Assembly (NCBI GenBank): GCA_033977485.1 | Contig: CM066994.1 | Coordinates: 83,204,871-83,268,870 of the forward strand | Direction of reading: 5' to 3' | Length of the DNA: 64,000 nucleotides | From: Hydrangea macrophylla | Taxonomy: Eukaryota > Streptophyta > Magnoliopsida > Cornales > Hydrangeaceae | Shown: positions 24,307 through 34,495 of the stretch, piece by piece | Layout: each line of letters starts with the position of its first letter | Numbering within the stretch: the stretch's first letter is position 1 | Notes under the pieces: model-generated | What the model was told of the DNA's origin: nothing | What the model saw: the letters and a program-made list of their open reading frames with translations, nothing else | Databases searched by the model: none | Translations under genes and position numbers: made by a program

Positions 24307-24478
24307 CCCCTCTGTGATAGAATGCCTTCACTGCATGTTAATTCCATCCATGTAAGTAAATGATTTATCCCTTCCATTTATTATTTTACTTAAGTCATTA
24401 ATGTAATTAACGAAATATCCCCATTTGTATTCAATAAAATTACTTTTAAAAATCAATTCCTTATAGATAAAAAGTCAA

Positions 24479-24499
24479 CTCCCCCCCCCCCCCCCCCCC
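24479..24499. repeat. Poly-C run of about 19-20 bases
   Basis: A homopolymer of C follows agtcaact in the 5' LTR. The 3' LTR has only ttttcccctcg at the same place. It is either a true expansion or an assembly/sequencing artefact. Confidence 0.8.
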
Positions 24500-25016
24500 G
24501 GTCCCCAAGACAAAATTACTGATTTTTACACAGTGTATGATGTTAGAGCATTATTTTCAGTAGGTTCCCTTCCTTTTAAAAATTCTTTAATAATCATATT
24601 TGATATATGGGGATCTAGATGAAGTTTTTGCAAAACTTTTAAACTCGTGAATCAAAAATCTTTGTTTTGACTACACTTGACCGTTTTGGCCATTCTAGGT
24701 CAATGGTTGACTTTTCTTGACTTACCCGAAATCCTCTTCGGACTTCTGTGTACTTCTACCTCTATGGATTGGTTTACTTAAGATCATCGAAGTTTTCAAA
24801 AGAAGAAAGTTTGTAGTTTCATTTTATATATTCGCAATGACACCCATATGTAGGATGCGGGGCATTACAGGTTCTGTTTTATATTGTGAACTACTATACA
24901 TTATTGTAAAGACTTGCACGTCACTACTACTATTTTATAAAGAAAAGGAAAACATATATGAAAATGGAATTCAGATAAGTTGATTTTGTTATTGATAATA
25001 ACCATATGTATAAGTT

Positions 25017-25201
25017 GCTCTGATACCTTTTGTAGTAATCAAAGATATAAATACCTCTGATACCATATAAAGGAAATGTAAAAGGAAAATTATGAATCAC
25101 TCTGATGCCACTATATAGAAGAAAGAACAGTTATATCGCTCTGATACCTTTATAAAGAAAATGTGAAATGATATAATAAGTCCTACAATCACTCTGATAC
25201 C
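25017..25201 (+). repeat. Five copies of CTCTGATACC, matching the initiator tRNA-Met 3' end, in the 5' LTR
   Basis: GCTCTGATACC (25017), CTCTGATACCA (25055), CTCTGATGCCA (25100), GCTCTGATACC (25138) and CTCTGATACC (25192) are each followed by a TTATAAAGAAA-like stretch. The motif is the reverse complement of the element's primer binding site TGGTATCAGAGC at 26289. All five are kept in the 3' LTR at 32169-32355. Confidence 0.9.
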
Positions 25202-25358
25202 TTTATGAAATGCGAAAATAAAGAAAGAAAGTCATACACTTGCATAGTCGAGATGGCATGTTTGAAAGGGGTCATTTGGTTTCAGCACGTATGTTTTGTA
25301 TAAGAAAAGGGATAGAGAATGGTGGTAATGGTTTTTAAGAGAATATCTTGATTGTTGA

Positions 25359-25573
25359 TCGGCCCTTGGGAGGAACGCTACTATCTTGGGCAATATGGTT
25401 AACCATTCGGCATTGGGAGGCACGCTAGTATATCAAAATCATTTGGCCCTTGGGAGGCACGCTATTCTGAACTAATGGTATTGTATGAGTAGATAGAGGT
25501 GATGGTGACCTCGAATATCTTGATATGGTATTATCGATAATACCAATCATTTGGCCCTTGGGAGGCACGCTAT
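25359..25573. repeat. Four copies of GGCCCTTGGGAGGCACGCTA
   Basis: Copies start near 25361, 25408, 25444 and 25553 with unequal spacing. The 3' LTR has four clear copies plus one degenerate copy (32518-32750), including a local duplication. Minus-strand open frames through here (PPKGQM repeats) are repeat artefacts. Confidence 0.8.
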
Positions 25574-26288
25574 TCCGAAACCATATGTCAGTCGTGAGAT
25601 GATTGTTGAGGTAAAAGAGTCGGTGAGATGAGAAGGTTGCACGGTTGCATAATTTGTTCAAATGGAGAATTGTATCGTATGCGCTATCATATAACTGTTG
25701 AAAGGAATAAAGAAGAATACGTTTTTTTATGAATGTTCACATGTTAATCTATATCTTATCTATTATTTAACGACGTCTTGGAATAAGTCATTAACCGTAC
25801 TTTAAGGTATTGAACATCGATGGTGATTAAATATGCTTTTATATACACTGTGCGTGTTGTTTATCATATTCACTCAGCTTGTATTCAAGCTAACGACGTT
25901 TGTGTCCTGGACACCTAACCTATCCAGGGTTACTAGGAAATGAGGATACAGAGGACTACGACTATGCTAGCTAGAGATAGGAGCTTTTGGAAGAATACGT
26001 CTTTTATATTTTGTTGTATTTAAGGTTGTAAGCTAAGAATAACATGTTTTGTTTAGAATAATATTGTAAAGGCAATATGTGCCTAAGGTAGATATTGATG
26101 TAATAGTTTAGTTAAGTTTTAGTATGGAGTATTAAGTTTGATGTATTCCCGCTTTCCATTTACTCTGCTTTAGCATTACTGTTTAGTTGTATTATGGACA
26201 ATTGAGACCCTTTCACCTGTCGTGACCTACGGGTCCAAAAAATGAACAAATTTTCCTATTATGCGATGTCAGGGCATGACATGATTTT

Positions 26289-26300
26289 TGGTATCAGAGC
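26289..26300 (+). other. Primer binding site of the Tekay-like element (initiator tRNA-Met)
   Basis: TGGTATCAGAGC lies seven bases after the 5' LTR end CATGACA. This is the usual site for initiator tRNA-Met priming in Tekay-like and copia elements. Confidence 0.85.
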
Positions 26301-26844
26301 CTAGGTTTTTATTGAAATATAGGTATAAACCAATTGTCCAGAATATTAGAACCCAATGTCTAAGCTAGTATCTATCATAATGTAATTAGCCTGGATGAGC
26401 TAGTCCAGACATCTTGTCAAGTGGGCGTAAGGTATAATACTCACCAAGTACCCCAAAGCAAACCCATTTGAGGTTAGAGATAGTGATAAGACAACAAGAA
26501 TCTATTGTGGATGGTGAATAGAATTTGATGGAGAACTAGGTATCTAGAGATATGTTTTGTTGTGGGGATCACGGTTGAGAAGATTGTAAGTGTAGACATT
26601 GACGAACATCCTTAGTCAGATCTTGGAACAATCAGTGATAACTTAAGGTCTAGAGAAATTAAGAATAAGACCACCTCACTATGTTATGCCACATATTAGA
26701 ATACATAATCTCATAGCCAAGTTCTAAGGATAAACAAGTATAACATAGGTAAATAAACAACCCTATATGTATTATGCCCCCTTTATATTAAATGATTGTT
26801 TTATTTGATAGAATTCTTATATTTAAAATGTCCAATTAACCAAT

Positions 26845-27623
26845 TTGATGCCAACTCGTGGTAGGATTACAACGACACTATCTACATTTGCAATGGCCAA
26901 ATCATACCAAGCAACTAGAGATCAGTCAAGAAGAATATCCGAAGTATTAACCCCAGAAGTCGACCCTATCAGTATGGCTAGAGCAATCATTCGAAACTTA
27001 TGGGATGTCAGTAACATAGCCACCATGGGTTACTTAGGAGATAGAATGCACGAAGATTTCCTTGCTATTCACTAGAACTATAGCGAGTTGAATAGAAATC
27101 ACAATAGATTAAACAAGCCTCAAAAACTGGCGAACACTTTAACAATAAACCAAGATCCGAAAAACTCCAATGGAAAGAAAGGCATAGTAGTACTCAATGC
27201 TACCACTGTGGCAACATGGGCCACCTCAGTAAGAAATACTGGGCACCAAGGATAGGAAATCAAAACTCAAACAAAGAAAGGAGATACAAGGGTGGCAACC
27301 AAAGGCATAAGGGACCCAGGATTGGTGTAGAGGAACATAACTCAACAATATAAACCAAACTATTGGACAAGTCACTCCCAATCTGCTTTAACTGTTAGAT
27401 GGTCGGACATCATTACAAGGACTATGTAGCACCCAAGAGGACAAAAAGACAAGATACGCAATGCTATCACTATGGGAATATGGGCCATATCTGCAAGTAT
27501 TGCTGGGAAATAAGAAACATCAATCAAGTTTCGTCGGTTGATTCAGAAGAAGAAGAAGGGAAGGATCACCGTTATGAACGCCAGGAGGACAAGGTCGTAG
27601 CAGATGACGATTTTGACATATGA
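26845..27623 (+). pseudogene. Unrecognised broken reading frame with three zinc-knuckle-like motifs, between primer site and gag
   Basis: A frame opens at 26845 (M-P-T-R-G-R), stops at 27073 and continues in pieces. CYHCGNMGHLSKKYW appears near 27198-27242, CFNC plus VGHHYKDY after a stop near 27378-27425, and CYHYGNMGHICKYC near 27461-27502. An acidic tail (EEEEG, DDDFDI) ends at 27623. Three CCHC-like knuckles, each missing a ligand or interrupted, suggest a decayed nucleic-acid-binding protein. The gag proper, with its own two knuckles, begins later at 28243. I do not recognise the family; it may be an extra ORF or a captured sequence. 27624-28242 shows no gene. Confidence 0.45.
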
Positions 27624-28242
27624 ATGGATGAAAAGCCACATACTTAGAAGAAGCTCTACCCTTCGAATCAAATATAGGAGATTTCTTTTGTACTAGATTT
27701 CCTAAAATCTAGCTTATCAACATATGTGTATTATTGGACTAGTAGTTTCAGCTTTTATTTAATGCTTATGATAAGTTAGAGACCTTGCACTTTTTAAGAT
27801 GTATGTTGGGATAATAACCATCTTTTGAGAACATAGGTCTTAGAAGTATAAAAGACTCGTAATCATCTATGTAATCTTTTATCTATAAGTAAAATGACTA
27901 TCTTTCAATACATGCTATGTTTTTTTTTGTTTTTTTTTTTATTTTTTATAATTGTGATGTTTTACTTTTAATGAATATATCGTATTTCATATTTATAAAC
28001 TTGAAGTTTGCACACCTTAGTAATTGCTAATATATTAGAATCTTAGTCCAAATTTCCTAAGGCACTTAAAATGCTAGTTTAAGATTTGTTAAGTTAATTC
28101 AGATATAATGGGATCTGTATATCGTACTAATAAATATTTACATTAATAAATTCTTGCCTTAGATTGTTATAACTTTCTACAGATTCTTTATTTGTTTAGA
28201 TTCTAACAAATAGCTAATAGGTACCCTCTTTGCAATGCACAT

Positions 28243-29265
28243 ATGGCTAGAAGACCTACTAGGAATCATCCTACCAGCTTAATTGAAGACACACCTACAT
28301 TTATAGATCCAACTGGCATGTTCGAAGCTTTTGTACGAATGCTGGAAAGGATTGACAATCAGCGAGGGAATAATTGACAACTATGGCAATAGAATACCGG
28401 CCCGTCAAACTGGAGATAAGCTTTTGGAAATATTTCACGCACTGTGACCTGAACAGTTTGCTGGAACTACTAAGTCTTAGAAAGCTGAACAGTGGCTGCA
28501 ACAAATGGAACGTATCTTTGAGATGATGCAATGTAGTGATCTAGACAAAACGTGTCTGGCTACTTTTCAACTGACATATGATGTCGCAGATTGGTGGGAT
28601 GCAGTAAGGGCAATAGTAGGAGAAGAAGCTGTCAGAAGGATGACTTGGAAAATCTTTAAGGAAAGATTTCTGGTAAAGTACTTCCCTGCTACTGAAAAAC
28701 ACAGAAGAGAGCGTGAATTTATGGACTTGACCCAAGTCAACAAGTCAGTACAAGAATACACAACACAATTTAAAAGATTGTCTCACTTTGCACCACACAT
28801 GGTTGATACCGAGGAGAAGAGAATTCGAAAGTATAATCAAGGATTTATTCCATCTATTCATCGTATGACAATCGGACACTTAGACAAGTCTTTTGAGGCT
28901 ATTGTGGCAATGGCAATTGATTTGGAAGAAGATGCTCGATCAAGTCATGGGCAATCTGATTTCCAGCCACAGTAGAAGCCCAACTCTGAAAATAAGCCAC
29001 CATATCATCCGCAAGGATAGAAAAGGACCTTCAATGGAGAAAAGAAACCACAACCAGTAGTTCAACAAAACCAACCAAGAACAATGAAAGGAAACCATAG
29101 TGGATGTTTTAACTGTGGTACCCCGGGGTATACCGCTCGAGATTGTAGGGCACCTGTAAGTTTTGGCCAATAGAGGATTGCATGCTACAATTGCGGTTCC
29201 CTTAGACATGTTAGTAAGAATTGCAAAGCCCTTAGAAAAGGAAAATATGGACTGCCTGGCTAACA
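28243..29265 (+). pseudogene. Tekay-like gag with two zinc knuckles, damaged
   Basis: An N-terminal piece starts at 28243 and a frameshift and stop precede the main frame at 28505-28975. That frame has the Retrotrans_gag signature: a WWDA-type block, KIFKERFLVKYFP, and YTTQFKRLSHFAP. Knuckles CFNCGTPGYTARDC (29107-29148) and CYNCGSLRHVSKNC (29181-29222) follow. In the first knuckle the histidine position is tyrosine, and in the second the usual G-H is R-H. At least two stops lie between the main frame and the knuckles. Confidence 0.75.
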
Positions 29266-29360
29266 AGAACAAGCCCAGCTGAACACAATCATTCCTGAGG
29301 CAACAAGATATAAAAAAGGGGAGAGTATGAATAGGCAGGACTAAACGAACCAGAGCCACA

Positions 29361-29940
29361 AGTGATGGAAGGTACACTAGTTTTGTTTAATGATCAGGTA
29401 AAAGTTTTATTCTATGTGGATGCTACACCATTGTTTACTGTTGTTAGATTATTCAAAAAGTGAATATAGTACCATAAATGTTAAGAGGTAGCTTGAATGT
29501 TATTTTACGATTAGGAAGTACTACCAAGTTAAGACATGTATACAAGGATTGTACTTTACATTAGAAGATTGTAGTCTTTCTGCCAATCTGATTGTCCTAA
29601 CAATGAAAGAGTTCAATGTGATATTAAGAATTGTTTTAGCTAGTGAAGAACCATGCTAAGTTGGACCATACCAGAAAGAAGATCATAGTATTTGCTGGAT
29701 GTTAACCCTATGATTTCCAACATAATCCACTGAGTAGTATGTTTCTCATAAGTCGTCTAGCTAACCTCGAGATAGCCAACATAGAGATTTTCAACTCATC
29801 GATACCCATAGTAAGAAGTTTTCTTGACTTAGTAGGTTATTATCGAAGATTTCTCCAAGATTGTGTCTCCCTTGGCCAATCTGATTCACCTAACAAGGAC
29901 GGTTATCATCCATGGTTCGTAACAGTTGGAACCAAGTAAG
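29361..29940 (+). pseudogene. Scraps of protease and polymerase of the Tekay-like element
   Basis: A protease-like piece near 29363-29450 carries V-L-F-Y-V-D-A-T where the family has D-S-G-A, so the catalytic motif is degraded. Near 29800-29865 the piece VRSFLDLVGYYRRFLQD matches the conserved stretch at the end of the reverse transcriptase. Several hundred codons expected between and after these pieces are absent. Confidence 0.65.
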
Positions 29941-30039
29941 TTGAATTACCAAACCTACGATATCTAGAAATTTGAATAAGACATTCGAGTTGAGAACCCA
30001 AAACTATTTCAGGATTAGTCAGCTTAGATTTCGGGACGA

Positions 30040-30062
30040 AATCTCTATTAAGGAGAGAGTGA
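30040..30062 (+). other. Purine-rich tract before the 3' LTR
   Basis: The sequence aaggagagagtga directly precedes TGTAGCAAC of the 3' LTR. It is the expected site for plus-strand DNA priming. Confidence 0.6.
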
Positions 30063-31347
30063 TGTAGCAACTTGTATTTTTCGCTTCCCTAATAAATAAA
30101 TAAAATATCATTTTTAGTTTTACTACAAGATATTTCGTCTAGAAATGTTATTATAAAATAATAATACTGGTGTTATTAATTGTTAACCTAATGCCATTTT
30201 GTTTTACTACTATGTACTATTTGTAATCCAGATGTTATTTCCATAAATAAATTATACTGGTATCATTAGTTGTTAGTACAAGACTTTATTTTTGTGACCC
30301 TTAGTAATTTTAATTGTACTAATGTATATTTAAGACTGCATCCCTAAGGTACCCTATGAATTGGGATTAAAACCATTAATAAAGTATTAATCACATCGCC
30401 TACATTTTTTTAACTAATATTATGTTGGTGTATTTTCCTAGACTACTTGGACCAACTAGACTAACCTAACTGAACCAACTAACTTAAAACGAACTGAGCT
30501 GGATTATTTGATTTGCGAATCACTCAAGATCTTATCCTACAGGCTGTATTATTCTCATAATCATTTCGTAAAGATAAGTTCAGTGCAAGTTGCGAACCCA
30601 AGCCATCTTCTTATATATGAGTGTTCGCACCTTGTGAAACAATACACACACCAATTGCAAGCATTACTCTCAAGCTCTCATCTTCCTCCTCTATTGATGT
30701 CACTCTCGGATCATACCCATACACATACTAAACTTCATTGATCCTTCTTCTTTCAATACACACACATTTCAATTATGGAAATCAGAGTTAGAAGAAAGGA
30801 AATACATAATATAGCATCGAAGTAGCTTCAAGAGCCATAGCCATTGAAGCTAAGCTTGAAACTTATATTTTGGAATTCTCGTCTTTCTTCTGCAAGTCGT
30901 GCTGCTCAATCTAGAAATTGGTAAGTCTTTTAAACTCATTCATAATGTAGTATTTGTCATTACGCACAAGCCGGGGGGGGTATCAAATATAGAGATATAC
31001 GTATGTAAACATACATATAGTTTTGAAGCTTCAAAAAAGGTGGTCTCTTAAACCTTCAAGAAAATGATTCTTGTAAATTGGGAATGAAAGATTACAACCA
31101 TAGTAACTTTTATTTCAAATATTAGACCTTATTTTTTAACAGTTGCGACGTACGGTTAAAGCGAAGTTTTGACGACTCTCGAATTTTCATCTATAAGTTG
31201 AGCTACATTAGAATTTGACATATAAAACTTAGATATTCATAATCTATGTGGAAAAATGAAGAGAATGGTATATTATACTTACTGTATCGTTTAAGTTTGT
31301 AAAACTCATATATAGCTCTGCAATTGTACAGTCTGCAAGTTGAAGAA

Positions 31348-31425
31348 GACCAGGACTGGTCGCGAAACATAACCAGGACCGGTCGCGACCATGACCAGTC
31401 CCACTAAATGACTATGACCGGTCAT
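31348..31425. repeat. GACCGGTC-type palindrome cluster in the 3' LTR
   Basis: GACCAGGACTGGTC (31348-31361) is a near-palindrome and ATGACCGGTCAT (31414-31425) a perfect one. Intermediate GACCGGTCGCGACC and ATGACCAGTC units lie between. The equivalent site in the 5' LTR was the target of the Athila-like insertion. Confidence 0.8.
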
Positions 31426-32168
31426 GCCCCTCTATGACAGAATGATCTGTTTCTTTAAGCAGGTTTTCAAGTTTCACTGAATAGTGCCTTCAGTGCATGT
31501 TTTCCATCCATGCCATTTAAGTAAATCATTTCTCCCTTCCATTAATTATTTTACTTAAATCATTAATATAATTATCGAAATATCCCCCATTTGGATTCAA
31601 TAAAAATACTTTTAAAAATCAATTCCTTATAGATAAAAAGTCAACTTTTCCCCTCGAAGGTTAAATTACCAATTTTTGGACAATGTATGATGTTAGAGCA
31701 TTATTTTTACTAGGTTCCCTTCCTTTTAAAAATTCTTAAAAAAATCATATTTGATATATGGGGATCTAGATGAATTATTCATGGGACTTTTAAACTCTTG
31801 AATAAAAAATCCTAGTTTTGACTATACTTAGCCGTTTTGGCCATTCTGGGTCAACGGCTGACTTTTTTGGACTTACCCTGAAACCCTCTTCGAATTTTCG
31901 TGTACTTCTTCCTCTATGGATTGCTCTACTTAAGATCATCAAAGTTTTCAAAAGAAGAAAGTTTCTAGTTTCATTTTATATATCCACACTGACGCCCATG
32001 TTCGGGATGCTGGGCATCACAGGTTCTGTTTTATACTGTGAACTACTATATATTATTTTAAAGACTTATACGTCACTACTACTATTTTACAAAGAAAAGG
32101 AAAATAGATTTGAAAAGGGAATTCGGATAAGTTGATTTTGTTATTTATAATAACCATATGTATAAGTC

Positions 32169-32355
32169 GCTCTGACACCATTTGTAGTAATCAAAGAAAT
32201 AAATACCTCTGATACCATATAAAGGAAATGTAAAAGGAAAATTATGAATCACTCTGATGCCACTATAAAGAAGAAAGATTACAGTAATATCGCTCTGATA
32301 CCTTTATAAAGAAAAAGTGAAATGAGATAATAAGTCGTACGACTGCTCTGATACC
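32169..32355 (+). repeat. Five CTCTGATACC motifs in the 3' LTR
   Basis: Copies lie at 32169 (CTCTGACACCA variant), 32207, 32252 (CTCTGATGCCA), 32292 and 32345. They match one-to-one the five copies in the 5' LTR, including the G variant in the third copy. Confidence 0.9.
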
Positions 32356-33462
32356 TTTATGAAATGCGAAAAGAAAGAAAGAGATTATGTCATACACTTA
32401 TAGAGTCGAGATGGCATGTTTGAAAGGGGTCATTTGGTTTCAACATATATATTTTGTATAAGCACATGGATAGAGAATGGCGATAATAGTTTTTAAGAGA
32501 ATATCTTGATTGTTGATTGGCCCTTGGGAGGCATATTGTTGATTGGCCCTTGGGAGGCATACTACTATCTTGGTCAACATGGTTGACCATTTGGCCTTGG
32601 GAGGCATGCTAGTATAAATTATTTGGCCATTGGGAGGCATGCTATTCTGCACTAATAGTATTGTATGAGTATAGTTAGGTGATGGTGACCTTGAATATCT
32701 TCATGTGGTATTGCATATAATACCAATCATTCGGCTCTTAGGATGCACGCTCTTTCGAAACCATATGTCAGTCGTGAGATGGTTGTTGAGGTAAAGGAGT
32801 CGATGAGATGAGAAGGTTGCACAGTTGCATAATTTGTTCACTTGGAGAATTGTATTGTATGTATTATCATATAACTGTTGAAAGTAATAAAGAAGAAAAT
32901 GTTTCCTATGAATGTTCACATGTTAATTTATATCTTATCTATTATTTGACGAAGTCTTGGAATAAGTGATTAGCCGTACTATAGGGTACAGAACATCGAC
33001 AGCGATTAAGTATGCTTTTATATACACTGCGTGTGTTGTTTATCATATTCACTTAGCTTGTATTCAAGTTGATGACATTTATGTCCTGGACACCCAACCT
33101 GTCCAGGGTTATTAGGAAATGAGGATACAGGGACTACGACTATGCTAGCTAGAGATAGGAGCTTTTGGAAGAATACATCTTTTATATTTTGTTGTATTTA
33201 AGGTTGTAAGCTAAGAATAACATGTTTTGTTTAGAATAATATTGTAAAGGCAATATATGCCTAAGGCAGATATTGATGTAATAGTTTAGTTAAATTTGAG
33301 TATAGAGTATTAAGTTTGATTTATTTCTGCTTGCATTTACTCTACTTTAGCACTACTGTTTAGTTGTTTTATGGACAATTGAGATCCTTTCACATGTCGC
33401 GACCTACGAATCCAAAAAGGAAATAAATTTTTTTCTCCATTTTGCTACGTCAGGGCATGACA

Positions 33463-33659
33463 TCTCTTCTCTCATTTCTTCAATCAGATCATTTTTTCCC
33501 TTTCTAATCCTATAAGATTTCCCAAGCTATCTAATCCTACCTAATAACCTAAGCACTTATAAGCTAAATTCAAACCCATTTATTTCATTTCTTGTTGTGC
33601 CCAAAATTGCCGAGTATATATGATAAATGCTAAAAACACTAGATATAGACTACAGTATA
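33463..33659. other. Spacer between the Tekay-like LTR and the Mutator-like element
   Basis: About 200 bp of AT-rich DNA, CT-rich at its left end, with no gene or repeat that I can support. Confidence 0.5.
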
Positions 33660-33920
33660 GAGAGGATCCCATTGGTTAATTTGGAGGATTTTTTTACCCA
33701 AAGCCTAAAAAATGGGCAAATATGTCCCTAACCCGTCATTGTTTTAACTTATTTCCCAAACCCATCACTTTTTTAGAACTCGCTACTCCAACTAGCGACT
33801 TCAGACTAAAGTAATCCAACTTGAAATCGCTATTTGAATTAACGACTTCAGTTAAACTAGATGTCGCTACTTCAATTAGCGACTTCAGTAGAAGTCGCTA
33901 CTTGAAGAAACGACTTCATC
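33660..33920. repeat. Left terminal inverted repeat of the MULE
   Basis: From atttggagg (33679) to cgacttc (33910) it aligns with the reverse complement of 41088-41300. It contains six GTCGCTA/TAGCGAC motifs in both orientations, a pattern expected of subterminal transposase binding sites. Confidence 0.8.
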
Positions 33921-34077
33921 AGCAGCTAAAATTCCCAGTAATCTATCCATTTTAGAAGCAAATCCCTGCAATGCACATAAACCAACCAACATATTTTTAT
34001 TTTCTTCAATCACCAAGCATAATAATCCAACATTATCAACATAATCAATCCACTAAGATGTGTATTTGTAAAAAGTG

Positions 34078-34372
34078 AAAGAGAGAGAGAGAATGGGAGA
34101 GAGATAGTGGGATAGAGAGATATAGAGATAGAGTGGGAGAGAGATAAAGAGAGATAGGTGCGAGAGAGCTGAGAGTGGGTTAAAGAGAGATAGAGAGATA
34201 GGTACGGGAGAGATAGAGAGAGTAGGAGAGAGAGATAGGTATGAGAGAGATAGTGAATGGGATTGTGAGAGTGGGAGAAAGATAGAGAGATAGATAGAGT
34301 ACGAGAGAGATAGAGAGATAGGTGCGAGAGAGTGGGAGAGAGATAGAGAGATAGGTGCGAGAGAGATATAGA
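34078..34372. repeat. GAGAGATAGAGA microsatellite tract
   Basis: About 300 bp of GAGAGA/GATAGA with interspersed ggtgcgagagag units. Minus-strand frames rich in serine and leucine are artefacts of this tract. Confidence 0.9.
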
Positions 34373-34495
34373 TGTACACAATAAAATAAATTATATATAT
34401 ACATACAAATGTGCAATCATTTCTTTATAATACATCAAAAAACAAAATATTGTTGTGGATCCTATGGACTATCTTTGTTTATAATGTGTCCCACA

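Larger units (their letters stand above)
15163..26281 (+). repeat. 5' LTR of the Tekay-like element, in two pieces (about 15163-16511 and 24265-26281)
   Basis: The first piece matches 30070-31385 and the second matches 31385-33462. The break falls inside the GACCAGG/ACTGGTC palindrome cluster, where the Athila-like element inserted and duplicated ATGAC. The first dozen bases differ from the TGTAGCAAC start of the 3' LTR, so the exact left end is uncertain. Confidence 0.8.
15163..33462 (+). mobile_element. Tekay-like Ty3/gypsy element with 3.4-kb LTRs, internally deleted, 5' LTR split by an Athila-like element
   Basis: Direct LTRs lie at about 15163-26281 (about 3361 bp after removing the nested element) and 30063-33462 (3400 bp). 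Both end CAGGGCATGACA. The internal region (26282-30062) has a primer binding site TGGTATCAGAGC matching initiator tRNA-Met, a gag with zinc knuckles, scraps of protease and polymerase, and a purine-rich tract. The phrase gggacgaaatct before the 3' LTR is typical of Tekay/Del chromoviruses. Most of pol, including integrase and chromodomain, is gone. The left LTR end is poorly conserved and no target duplication was confirmed. Confidence 0.8.
30063..33462 (+). repeat. 3' LTR of the Tekay-like element (3400 bp, uninterrupted)
   Basis: It starts TGTAGCAACTTGTATTTT and ends GGGCATGACA. It contains, in order, a TATA-like box (30612), the GACCGGTC palindrome cluster (31348-31425), the CTCTGATACC repeats (32169-32355) and the TTGGGAGG repeats (32518-32750). 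It serves as the intact reference for the split 5' LTR. Confidence 0.9.

Noticed and set aside
26845..27623. Zinc-knuckle frame as a coat protein of an endogenous plant pararetrovirus
   Set aside because: No other pararetrovirus domain (movement protein, protease, reverse transcriptase) is nearby, and CCHC knuckles alone do not identify it.
34010..34416. Minus-strand open frames rich in Ser, Leu and Tyr
   Set aside because: They are translations of the GAGAGATA microsatellite and overlap in several frames.
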